Origin: Microbacterium foliorum
Lineage (GTDB): Bacteria; Actinomycetota; Actinomycetes; Actinomycetales; Microbacteriaceae
Direction: 5' to 3'
Assembly: GCF_006385575.1 (NCBI RefSeq)
Contig: NZ_CP041040.1
Span: 248,001 to 312,000, forward strand
DNA length: 64,000 nucleotides
Position numbers and translations under genes: made by a program. The notes under the pieces are model-generated. The model was not told where the DNA came from, did not search any database, and saw nothing but the letters and a program-made list of their open reading frames with translations. This document shows positions 49,786-57,869 of this stretch, one piece after another (position 1 is the first letter of the stretch; every line of letters begins with the position of its first letter).

Positions 49786-50652
49786 GTGACGCAGCACACG
49801 CTCGAGCTATCGGAGGTCGATCTGGTCTACGACGTTCACGGGCCGCTGCCGACCGTGGATGGTCGCCCTCCGCTGATGATGATCGGCCAGCCGATGGACG
49901 CGAGCGGATTCCAGGCCCAGGTGAAGCTGTTCGACGATCGCACCGTCGTGACCTACGACCCGCGTGGGTTGGGCCGCAGCACGCGCAAGGACGGCGGCGT
50001 CACGAACGAGCCGGAGACCCAGGCCGAGGATGTCCACGCGATCATCGAGGCGCTCGGCGCCGGCCCGGTAGACATGCTCGCGAGCAGCGGCGGTGCGGTG
50101 ACCGCACTCGCTCTGGTCACGGCACACCCGGGTGACGTCGCGACCCTGGTCGCCCACGAGCCGCCGATCGACAGCGTGCTGCCGGATGCCGAGGCTGTCC
50201 ACCGTGCGCGGGTCGCTTACACGCAGGTGTATCAGGACAAGGGGTGGGGCGCAGGGATGGCGGCGTTCGTCGCGATGACCTCGTGGGAGGGCGAAGTCAC
50301 CGATGAGTATCTCGCGCAGCCAGCGCCTGACCCCGCGGCATTCGGGATGCCGACCGATGACGACGGCTCGCGGGACGACCCGTTGCTGTCAGAACTCTCG
50401 TGGGCGGTTCCCCTCTACGTGCCGGACATCGAGGCTCTGAAGGCGGCGCCCACCCGGATCGTCGTGGCCGTCGGAGAGGAGTCGCTGAAGGTCTACACCG
50501 GCCGCACTGCGATCGCCCTGGCCGAGCAGCTCGGCCAGCAGGCGACGGTCTTCCCCAGTCACCACGGCGGCTTCATGGGCGGCGAGTTCGGCTATGCCGG
50601 TCAGCCCGAAGCGTTCGCGGCGAAGCTCCGCGAGGTGCTCGACCGGGCGTAG
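49786..50652 (+). CDS. alpha/beta hydrolase
   Basis: 288 residues from a GTG at 49786 with GGAGGAGG five bases upstream (an ATG at 49771 lies within that site). The nucleophile elbow is LASSGGAV with Ser101 (Ala instead of the first Gly). The oxyanion region GQPMDASGF, DPRGLGRS motif, and catalytic His in FPSHHGGF complete the fold. Substrate unknown. It is convergent with the galactan repressor gene, 25 bases apart, with no obvious terminator. Confidence 0.85.
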   Translation: MTQHTLELSEVDLVYDVHGPLPTVDGRPPLMMIGQPMDASGFQAQVKLFDDRTVVTYDPRGLGRSTRKDGGVTNEPETQAEDVHAIIEALGAGPVDMLASSGGAVTALALVTAHPGDVATLVAHEPPIDSVLPDAEAVHRARVAYTQVYQDKGWGAGMAAFVAMTSWEGEVTDEYLAQPAPDPAAFGMPTDDDGSRDDPLLSELSWAVPLYVPDIEALKAAPTRIVVAVGEESLKVYTGRTAIALAEQLGQQATVFPSHHGGFMGGEFGYAGQPEAFAAKLREVLDRA

Positions 50653-50677
50653 GGCTGCGGCTGCAGCGTGGGCGTCC

Positions 50678-51685
50678 TTACGCGCTCTCGCGCACCACGA
50701 GCTCGGTGTCGAGGATGACGGAGCGGGGGGAGGCGCCGGCGATGACCTCGAGCAGCACGGCGACCATCTTCGCGCTGATCTGATCCCAGGGCTGACGCAT
50801 GGTCGTGATCGGCGGCTCGTGGGTCGCGGCGAGGCCCGAGTCGTCGAAGCCGGCGATCGCGATGTCCTCGGGCACACGGCGCCCGGCGCGGCGGGCGGCG
50901 GCGATGGCTCCGGCGGCCATCCGGTCGGATGCGGCGAAGACCGCGTCGACGTCGTGCTCGAGCATCCGGGTCATGGCCGCCTGCCCTGACTCGAACGAGT
51001 AGTCGCCCACCTCGACCAGGGTCTCGTCGAACAGCTCGCCGAGCTCTTCGCGGAAGCCGACCAGGCGGTAGCGACCGCCGGGGGTGTCGTCGGGACCCGT
51101 GATCATGCCGATGCGGCGGTGGCCCTGCGCCACGAGGTGCGCGGCCATCGTGCGGGCCGAGGCGACCTCGTCGACCGAGATCGTCGAGAGCTCGCGTTCG
51201 TGTCCAAGGGGCAGTCCGCAGCAGACGGTGGGGATGCCGACCTCGATCAGCTGGTCGAGCAGAGGATCGGACTCGTGCGACGAGATCAGCATGACGCCGT
51301 CGACGTGCCCCGCACTGAGGAACTGTGCGACGCTCTCGCGCTCGGCAGGGGTTCCGGCGACGAGCAACACCAGGGTCATCGCCCGCTGTGCCAGGGCTTC
51401 GGCCGCACCGCGCAGCAGCAGCGCGAAGGTCGGGTCATCGAACAGCAGCTGCTGCGGTTCGGTCAGCAGGAACGCCAGAGAACCGGCGCGGCCCGTCGCC
51501 AGACTGCGGGCGTGGTGGTTGGCGGTGTAGCCGGTGGCGAGGATCGCCTCTTCGACAGCCTGCCTGGCATCGGGGGACACCCAGTGCCCGCCGTTGATCA
51601 CCCGCGAGACCGTGCTGCGGGACACCCCCGCCTGCGCCGCGATCTGGCGGATCGTCGGCTTGCGCTTCGCGCTGACATCACTCAT
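50678..51685 (-). CDS. ganR: LacI family repressor of the galactan operon
   Basis: 335 residues from the ATG at 51685. HTH: KPTIRQIAAQAGVSRSTVSRVINGGHWVSP; hinge and sugar-sensing domain follow (LAFLLTEPQQLLFDDP, GVMLISSHESDPLLDQL, DAVFAASDRMAAGAI). It is divergent from the GH42 gene across three identical operator palindromes, so repression of the galactan genes and of itself is likely, relieved by galacto-oligosaccharide or galactose. The symbol is by analogy with the Bacillus gan system. Confidence 0.85.
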   Translation of the reverse strand: MSDVSAKRKPTIRQIAAQAGVSRSTVSRVINGGHWVSPDARQAVEEAILATGYTANHHARSLATGRAGSLAFLLTEPQQLLFDDPTFALLLRGAAEALAQRAMTLVLLVAGTPAERESVAQFLSAGHVDGVMLISSHESDPLLDQLIEVGIPTVCCGLPLGHERELSTISVDEVASARTMAAHLVAQGHRRIGMITGPDDTPGGRYRLVGFREELGELFDETLVEVGDYSFESGQAAMTRMLEHDVDAVFAASDRMAAGAIAAARRAGRRVPEDIAIAGFDDSGLAATHEPPITTMRQPWDQISAKMVAVLLEVIAGASPRSVILDTELVVRESA

Positions 51686-51730
51686 CGCCTGTGACTCTAC
51701 CCACAGCATCCCGTCCAGCGGTAGTCCAAC

Positions 51731-51746
51731 CTGGGACCGGTCTCAG
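51731..51746. promoter_or_regulatory. galactan operator 1
   Basis: CTGGGACCGGTCTCAG: palindromic GACCGGTC core with central CG, a typical LacI-family site. Closest to the repressor gene, in reverse orientation to copies 2 and 3. Confidence 0.75.
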
Positions 51747-51789
51747 TTCGATAACGGCGGTTGTGGCCGAGGGGCAACCTGGGGTAGAA

Positions 51790-51805
51790 CTGAGACCGGT
51801 CCCAG
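51790..51805. promoter_or_regulatory. galactan operator 2
   Basis: CTGAGACCGGTCCCAG, the exact reverse complement of operator 1. It begins at the end of a -10-like TAGAAC (51785-51790), with TTGTGG at 51761-51766 as a possible -35. Confidence 0.75.
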
Positions 51806-51823
51806 TCAGTCTCATGAGTCAGG

Positions 51824-51839
51824 CTGAGACCGGTCCCAG
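51824..51839. promoter_or_regulatory. galactan operator 3
   Basis: CTGAGACCGGTCCCAG, identical to operator 2 and 34 bases downstream, in the leader of the GH42 gene. Confidence 0.75.
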
Positions 51840-51900
51840 TCGATTGAGCGACTGCACGACGGGACCGCACCACGAACCACACCGACCCGATGGAGTGCCG

Positions 51901-53907
51901 ATGACCTCGCCCCACGCCTGGCCTGAGCTGCGCGGAATCGCCTATGGCGGCGACTACAACCCCGAGCAGTGGTCGCCCGAGACGTGGCGTGACGACGTCA
52001 TCCTGATGCGCGAGGCCGGGGTCAACCTGGTCAGCGTCGGCATCTTCTCGTGGGCGCTCATCGAGGTCGCCGAGGGCGAGTTCGACTTCGCCTGGCTCGA
52101 CGAGCTGCTCGACCTGCTGCACGCGAACGACATCAAGGTCGACCTCGGCACGCCCACGGCATCCCCGCCGGCGTGGTTCTTCGCGAACCACCCCGACGCC
52201 CATGTGATCGACCGCGAGGGTCGCACGATGGGCTTCGGCTCGCGCGGCATGGCCTCGCACTCGTCGCCGGCCTACCGCGAGGCGATCGTGCGGATCGCGG
52301 ATGCACTCGCGACGCGCTACGCGCAGCATCCGGCCGTCGTGCTGTGGCACGTGCACAACGAGTACGGCGTTCCCGTCGGCGAGGACTACTCGCCCGCCGC
52401 GGTCGCCGCCTTCAGGCTCTGGCTCCAGGAGAAGTACGGCTCCCTCGACGCGCTGAACAGCGCGTGGGGCACCGCCTTCTGGGGTCAGCACTACTCGGCA
52501 TGGGAGCACGTCGGTGCCCCGGCCATCGCCCCGAGCGTCGTGAACCCGGCCCAGCGCCTCGACTTCGCGCGCTTCACGGATCACCAGCTGCGCGCATGCT
52601 TCATCGCCGAGCGCGACGCGATCCGCGCGCACGCCACGCAGCCTGTCACCACGAACTTCATGGCCAACCAGAGCTGGACCACCGACCTCTGGGCCTGGGG
52701 CCGCGAGGTCGACATCGTCTCTGACGACCACTACCTGTGGGCCGCCGACGAAGACGCGCACATCGGGCTCGCGATCGCGGCCGACCTGAGCCGCTCGGTC
52801 GGCGGGGGCAAGCCGTGGATCCTCATGGAGCACTCGACCTCGGCCGTCAACTGGCAGCCGCGCAACATCGCCAAGCGTCGCGGAGAGATGAAGCGCAACT
52901 CCTTCACGCACCTCGGCCGCGGGGCCGACGGCATCCTGTTCTTCCAGTGGCGCGCGGGCCGCTCGGGTGCCGAGAAGTTCCACTCCGCGATGCTGCCGCA
53001 CGCCGGCACCGAGTCGCGGGTCTTCCGCGAGGTCGTCGATCTGGGCACCGCGCTCGGCCGCCTCGACGAGGTGCAGGGCAGCACGGTCAAGGCCGACGTC
53101 GCGATCCTCTGGGACTTCGAGTCGTTCTGGGCACAGGACCTCGAGTGGCGCCCCTCCGAAGACGTCACGCACGCCGCCCAGGTGCGCCGCTTCTACGAGC
53201 AGCTGTGGCGCGACGGCATCACGGTCGACTTCGCTCTGCCCGGGCAGGACCTCTCGGGCTACCGCCTGGTCGTCGCGCCGGCGCAGTATCTGCTCAGCAC
53301 CGCGGATGCCGCGAACCTCACCTCGTACGTCAAGGAGGGCGGCACGCTGCTCGTGTCGTTCTTCTCGGCCATCGTCGACGAGAACGACGCCGTGCACGCC
53401 GGTGGCTTCGTCGCCCCGCTGCGTGACGCGCTCGGCCTCACGGTCGAGGAGTTCCTGCCGCTGCGCGAGGGCGAGAGCCACGGACTCGACTGGGTCGACC
53501 ACGAGGGCATCGTCGCCGACGTCTGGCAGGAGGACATCGCGCTCGAAGGAGCCGAGGTCGTCGCGAACTTCTCGGGCGGCCCCGGCGAGGGCGAGCCCGC
53601 GATCACGCGCCACCGCCACGGCGCCGGCACCGGCTGGTACGTCGGCACCCGACTGGATGCCGCGGGAATGCGCGCACTCCTGCACGAGGTCTACGCCGAT
53701 GCCGACGTCACCCCGTCGGGTGTCGCCGAAGGTCTCGAGGTCATCACCCGCCACGGCGCCGACGCGGTCTATCGCATCGCCGTGAACCACCGTGATGACG
53801 ACGTCGAGCTCGAAGCCGCAGGCGTCGAGCTCCTCAGCGGCGCCGAGATCTCGGGCGCCCTGACCATCGCGGCGCGCGGCGTCGCCGTCATCCGCACCTC
53901 CCACTGA
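51901..53907 (+). CDS. ganA: beta-galactosidase, GH42
   Basis: 668 residues. GIAYGGDYNPEQWSPETW at the N-terminus is typical of GH42. Acid/base Glu154 lies in HVHNEYG and nucleophile Glu310 in ILMEHSTS. The TIM barrel is followed by a trimerisation-type domain (about 385-600) and a small C-terminal beta domain. No signal peptide, so it acts in the cytosol on galacto-oligosaccharides brought in by the adjacent importer, releasing galactose. GGAG precedes the ATG. First gene of the galactan operon. Confidence 0.93.
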   Translation: MTSPHAWPELRGIAYGGDYNPEQWSPETWRDDVILMREAGVNLVSVGIFSWALIEVAEGEFDFAWLDELLDLLHANDIKVDLGTPTASPPAWFFANHPDAHVIDREGRTMGFGSRGMASHSSPAYREAIVRIADALATRYAQHPAVVLWHVHNEYGVPVGEDYSPAAVAAFRLWLQEKYGSLDALNSAWGTAFWGQHYSAWEHVGAPAIAPSVVNPAQRLDFARFTDHQLRACFIAERDAIRAHATQPVTTNFMANQSWTTDLWAWGREVDIVSDDHYLWAADEDAHIGLAIAADLSRSVGGGKPWILMEHSTSAVNWQPRNIAKRRGEMKRNSFTHLGRGADGILFFQWRAGRSGAEKFHSAMLPHAGTESRVFREVVDLGTALGRLDEVQGSTVKADVAILWDFESFWAQDLEWRPSEDVTHAAQVRRFYEQLWRDGITVDFALPGQDLSGYRLVVAPAQYLLSTADAANLTSYVKEGGTLLVSFFSAIVDENDAVHAGGFVAPLRDALGLTVEEFLPLREGESHGLDWVDHEGIVADVWQEDIALEGAEVVANFSGGPGEGEPAITRHRHGAGTGWYVGTRLDAAGMRALLHEVYADADVTPSGVAEGLEVITRHGADAVYRIAVNHRDDDVELEAAGVELLSGAEISGALTIAARGVAVIRTSH

Positions 53908-54012
53908 CAGCACGACCCGCACGACCCTGCACCACCTCGAATCACACAGCAACACCCACCCCGGTCGCGATGACGCGCAGCGCATCGTCGGCCACGACAG
54001 ATAGGAAAACGC

Positions 54013-55239
54013 ATGCGCAAGCACATCGGAGTCGGCGCACTCGCTCTGGCCGCGGCCGTGGTCCTCGCGGGCTGCTCCGCCGGCGCACCCGAAGGCGGCG
54101 ACGACGCCGCATCCGGCGACGGCGCGGAACTCGTCATCTGGACGGATGCGGAGCGCGAAGCCGCGATCACCGCCGCCGCCGAGGCATTCGAAGAGGAGAC
54201 CGGAGCCACGGTCACCCTCGTGCAGAAGAACTTCGAAGACCTCCGCAACGACTTCATCGCGCAGGTCCCGACCGGCGAGGGCCCCGACATCACCGTCGGC
54301 GCCCACGATTGGCTCGGCGCGCTGGTCGCGGCCGGTGTCGTCGACACGATCGACCTCGGCGACAAGGCATCGGAGTTCGAGCAGGTCGCCCTCGACGCCA
54401 TGACCTACGACGGCCAGCTCTACGCGATGCCGTACTCGCTCGAGACCATCGCTCTCGTGCAGAACGTCGACCTCGTCGGTGCTGAGGCCCCGGCCACCTG
54501 GGACGACATGATCGCGAAGGGTGTCGCTGCCGGCACCGAGCGTCCGTTCGTCATCAACACCGGCGGCGAGACCGGCGACGGCTACACGATGTACGGACTG
54601 CAGACGTCGTTCGGCGCCCCCGTCTTCGTGCAGGACGACACCGGCTCGTACACCAGCGAGGTCGGCATGGGCGGAGCGCCCGGCGAGGCGTTCGCCACCT
54701 GGCTCGGCGCCAACGGCTCGAGCGGCACCGGATACATCTCGACCACGATCGACTACGACATCAACAACGAGCTGTTCGCGTCGGGCAAGGCCCCGTACAC
54801 GATCCAGGGCCCGTGGGCCATCAGCGCCTTCGAGGGTGTCAACGTCGCCGTGAACCCGATCCCCTCTGCGGGTGGCGAGGCCGCCGCGCCGTTCGTCGGC
54901 GTGCAGGGCTTCTACCTCTCGAGCAAGAGCAAGAACGCGCTGCTCGCCCAGGAGTTCCTCACGAACTACCTCGGCACCGAAGACGCGCAGCGTGCGCTCT
55001 ACGAGGCCGACCCCCGCATCCCCGCGTGGTCGACGCTCGCCGAGGAGGTCTCGTCAGACCCGATCACCGCCGGCTTCGTGGCATCCGCTCAGTCCGGCGT
55101 TCCGATGCCGTCGATCCCCGAGATGGGCTCGGTCTGGGATCTGTGGAACGCCGCGCAGGCGCAGATCATCAACGGCGCCGACCCCGTGTCGACGTGGAAC
55201 ACCATGGTCGCCGACCTCGAGACGACTCTCGCCGGTTGA
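54013..55239 (+). CDS. ganS: galacto-oligosaccharide-binding lipoprotein (MalE-like)
   Basis: 408 residues. Signal peptide with lipobox LAGC (Cys near residue 21), then the maltose-binding-protein fold: ELVIWTDAEREAAITAAAEAFEEETG, GPDITVGAHDWLGALVAAGVV, YAMPYSLETIALVQN. A MalE-type, rather than generic family 1, pattern. It would capture galactan oligomers for the GanPQ-like permeases. A strong hairpin follows before the next gene, probably keeping this protein more abundant than the membrane subunits. Confidence 0.9.
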   Translation: MRKHIGVGALALAAAVVLAGCSAGAPEGGDDAASGDGAELVIWTDAEREAAITAAAEAFEEETGATVTLVQKNFEDLRNDFIAQVPTGEGPDITVGAHDWLGALVAAGVVDTIDLGDKASEFEQVALDAMTYDGQLYAMPYSLETIALVQNVDLVGAEAPATWDDMIAKGVAAGTERPFVINTGGETGDGYTMYGLQTSFGAPVFVQDDTGSYTSEVGMGGAPGEAFATWLGANGSSGTGYISTTIDYDINNELFASGKAPYTIQGPWAISAFEGVNVAVNPIPSAGGEAAAPFVGVQGFYLSSKSKNALLAQEFLTNYLGTEDAQRALYEADPRIPAWSTLAEEVSSDPITAGFVASAQSGVPMPSIPEMGSVWDLWNAAQAQIINGADPVSTWNTMVADLETTLAG

Positions 55240-55246
55240 CCCCGCC

Positions 55247-55278
55247 AGACGGGGAGGGGCCCGAAACCCTCCCCGTCT
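55247..55278 (+). promoter_or_regulatory. intraoperonic hairpin between binding-protein and permease genes
   Basis: AGACGGGGAGGG (55247-55258) pairs perfectly with CCCTCCCCGTCT (55267-55278) around an eight-base loop. It may partly end transcription or protect the upstream mRNA end. Confidence 0.7.
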
Positions 55279-55303
55279 CGCGATCCTCAGACAGGACGCA
55301 CAC

Positions 55304-56926
55304 ATGACGATCCAGGCACCTCCGGCCGAGGCCCCCACCCCCGTGGTGAAGCCCTCGCGCGAATCCCACGCCCGCCGCTTCCGCGGCCTCGGCTGGGGCT
55401 TCCTCATCAAGCTCGCGCTGATGGCGTTGGTCAACGCCTTCGGCATCATGACCGCGATCTCGGCCTGGAGCGCCGAGTCTTGGATCGTCCTCGGCGTCGT
55501 CGTGCTACTGGTGATCATCGCCGACTGGGTGTACTTCACCCGCAAGGCGCTGCCGCTGAAGTACCTGCTGCCCGGGCTGATCTTCCTGCTCGTCTTCCAG
55601 GTCTTCATCTTCGGCTACACGGCGTACATCGCCTTCACGAACTACGGCACCGGTCACGTCGGCACGCAGGAGCAGGCGGTCGAGGCCGCGCTGATCCAGG
55701 GCGAGCGTCGCATCGACGGCTCGTCGGACTACCCGCTCTCGATCGTGCAGCGCGGCGGCGAGCTCGGCTTCGCGATCGTCGACGACGACGGTGACGTGCA
55801 GGTCGGATCCGCGACCGAGCCGCTGACCACCGCATCCGATGCCGAGATCGGCACCACCGGCGCCCCGAGTGAGGTGCCCGGCTGGGAGGTCGTCCCACGG
55901 GCGACCGTGCTGACCGACCCGACACTCGGAGCGACGATCAAGGACCTCAGGGTTCCGGTCTCGGACGACCCGAACGACGGGTCGATCCGCACCCGCGAGG
56001 GGTCGACCGGCTCGGTCTACGAACCCACGCTGGTGTGGGATGCCGAGGCGCAGACGATCACCGACACGCAGTCGGGCACGGTCTACACGGCCACGGATCT
56101 CGGCGCGTTCGTCGCCGAGGACGGCACGGCGCTGCCGACCGGTTGGTCGGTGAACGTCGGCTTCGCCAACTTCGTGAAGCTGTTCACGGATGCGAACCTC
56201 GCCGGCACCCTGCTGAGCGTCACCGTGTGGACGTTCGCCTTCGCGATCCTGTCGGTCGTACTCAGCTTCGCCGTCGGACTCGGTCTCGCGATCGTCTACA
56301 ACGACCCCCGCGTCAAGGGCCGCCGGTTCCTGCGGGCGCTGTTCATCCTTCCCTATGCCTTCCCGGCGTTCATGGCCGCGCTGCTGTTCCGCGGCATGTT
56401 CAACGCCGAGTTCGGCGTGATCAACGACCTGTTCTTCTTCGGCTCGCAGATCAACTGGCTCGGCGACCCGTGGCTGACCCGAGCCGCGGTGATCTTCGTG
56501 AACGTGTGGCTGAGCTACCCGTACTGGTTCCTCGTGTGCACGGGCGCGCTGCAGTCGCTGCCGGGCGAGACCCTCGAGGCCGCCGAGATCGACGGCGCCA
56601 ACAAGCTGCAGCGCTTCCGGGCAATCGTGCTGCCGCTGCTGCTCGTGTCGACCGCACCCCTGCTGATCGCCTCGTTCGCGGTGGCCTTCAACAACTTCAC
56701 CGTGATCTACACCTTCAACAACGGCGGGCCGGCCATCGCCGGCGCTCCGTACGCACTGGGCTCGACCGACATCCTCGTCTCGGCCATCTACGACGTCTCG
56801 GGCGTCTCGGGTGGTGCGGCCGACTACGGCCTCGCGAGCGCGCTGTCGATCATCGCCTTCATCGTGGTCGGCCTCATCTCAGCGCTGAGCTTCCGACAGA
56901 CCCGCAAGCTCGAGGAGTACCAGTGA
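55304..56926 (+). CDS. ganP: galacto-oligosaccharide ABC permease (MalF type)
   Basis: 540 residues, much longer than the usual 300. The first three helices are followed by an extracytoplasmic region of about 180 residues (about 115-290), like the P2 loop of E. coli MalF that touches the binding protein. The conserved core follows, with EAA loop GETLEAAEIDGANKLQRFRAIVLPL (around 425-450). ATG at 55304. Its stop overlaps the next start (TGATG). Confidence 0.92.
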   Translation: MTIQAPPAEAPTPVVKPSRESHARRFRGLGWGFLIKLALMALVNAFGIMTAISAWSAESWIVLGVVVLLVIIADWVYFTRKALPLKYLLPGLIFLLVFQVFIFGYTAYIAFTNYGTGHVGTQEQAVEAALIQGERRIDGSSDYPLSIVQRGGELGFAIVDDDGDVQVGSATEPLTTASDAEIGTTGAPSEVPGWEVVPRATVLTDPTLGATIKDLRVPVSDDPNDGSIRTREGSTGSVYEPTLVWDAEAQTITDTQSGTVYTATDLGAFVAEDGTALPTGWSVNVGFANFVKLFTDANLAGTLLSVTVWTFAFAILSVVLSFAVGLGLAIVYNDPRVKGRRFLRALFILPYAFPAFMAALLFRGMFNAEFGVINDLFFFGSQINWLGDPWLTRAAVIFVNVWLSYPYWFLVCTGALQSLPGETLEAAEIDGANKLQRFRAIVLPLLLVSTAPLLIASFAVAFNNFTVIYTFNNGGPAIAGAPYALGSTDILVSAIYDVSGVSGGAADYGLASALSIIAFIVVGLISALSFRQTRKLEEYQ

Positions 56927-57837
56927 TGAGTGAGACAAGAGTCATCGTGACCGGTTCATCGAAAGAAGCGGATGCCGCGCGCGCAGGCGCCCGACGGCGT
57001 CGGTGGTGGAGCGAGGTCGGCTGGAAGTACATCCTGGCCGCGGGCGTGCTGTTCTTCGCCGCGTTCCCGCTCGTCTACGTGCTGTCGGCGTCGCTCAACC
57101 CGAACGGCAGCCTCGCGGCATCCAGCGCCCTGTTCAGTGCGTTCGACCCCGCGAACTACATCGCCCTCGGCGAATCCCGCTACTGGGTGTGGTTCGGCAA
57201 CACCCTGCTGATCGGCGGCGTGACCGCGGTCGGCTCCGTGCTGATGGGTGCCTGCGGCGCCTACGCGTTCTCTCGCTTCCGCTTCAGCGGTCGACGCGCG
57301 AGCCTCACGACGCTGCTCGTGCTGCAGATGTTCCCGCAGGCGCTCGCCTTCATCGCGATCTTCCTGATGCTGCAGACCATCGGCGACGTGGTTCCGGCGC
57401 TCGGCATCAACTCGAAGATCGCGCTGATCTGCGTCTACCTCGGCGGCGCACTCGGTGCGAACACCTTCTTGATGTACGGGTTCTTCAACACGATCCCCGT
57501 CGAGATCGACGAGTCGGCGAAGATCGACGGCGCCAGCCATGCGCAGATCTTCTGGCGGCTCATCATGCCGCTGGTCGTGCCGATCCTCGCGGTCGTCGCC
57601 CTGCTCGCGTTCCTCGCGGCCTTCGGCGACTTCATCCTGTCGAAGATCATTCTCACCTCCGAGGACAACTGGACCCTCGCCGTCGGCATGTACCAGTGGG
57701 TCTCGAACCAGCTGACCTCGCGCTGGGGGCTGTTCGCCGCCGGTGTCGTCGTCGCCGCCGTGCCCGTGCTCGCGCTGTTCTTCTCGCTGCAGAAGTACAT
57801 CGTCGGCGGGCTCACCCAGGGATCCGTCAAGGGCTGA
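56926..57837 (+). CDS. ganQ: galacto-oligosaccharide ABC permease (MalG type)
   Basis: 303 residues, six helices. EAA loop EIDESAKIDGASHAQIFWRL and C-terminus QKYIVGGLTQGSVKG are typical of MalG, whose tail reaches into the ATPase dimer. It starts in a one-base overlap with the MalF-type gene. No ATPase gene is in the operon; a shared MsmX/MsiK-like ATPase is presumed. Confidence 0.92.
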   Translation: MSETRVIVTGSSKEADAARAGARRRRWWSEVGWKYILAAGVLFFAAFPLVYVLSASLNPNGSLAASSALFSAFDPANYIALGESRYWVWFGNTLLIGGVTAVGSVLMGACGAYAFSRFRFSGRRASLTTLLVLQMFPQALAFIAIFLMLQTIGDVVPALGINSKIALICVYLGGALGANTFLMYGFFNTIPVEIDESAKIDGASHAQIFWRLIMPLVVPILAVVALLAFLAAFGDFILSKIILTSEDNWTLAVGMYQWVSNQLTSRWGLFAAGVVVAAVPVLALFFSLQKYIVGGLTQGSVKG

Positions 57838-57869
57838 TCCTCTCTTCCTGCACTGCTCGAAAGGCCGTC

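Noticed and set aside
51731..51839. Repeated CTGAGACCGGTCCCAG as a dispersed repeat like those at convergent gaps
   Set aside because: It lies in a divergent promoter region beside a LacI gene and has the CG-centred form of LacI operators, so regulatory sites explain it better.
51697..54306. Long minus-strand open frame (869 codons) opposite the GH42 gene
   Set aside because: It is the antisense of ganA and part of ganS, with no domain motifs and a composition dictated by the GC-rich codons of the sense gene.
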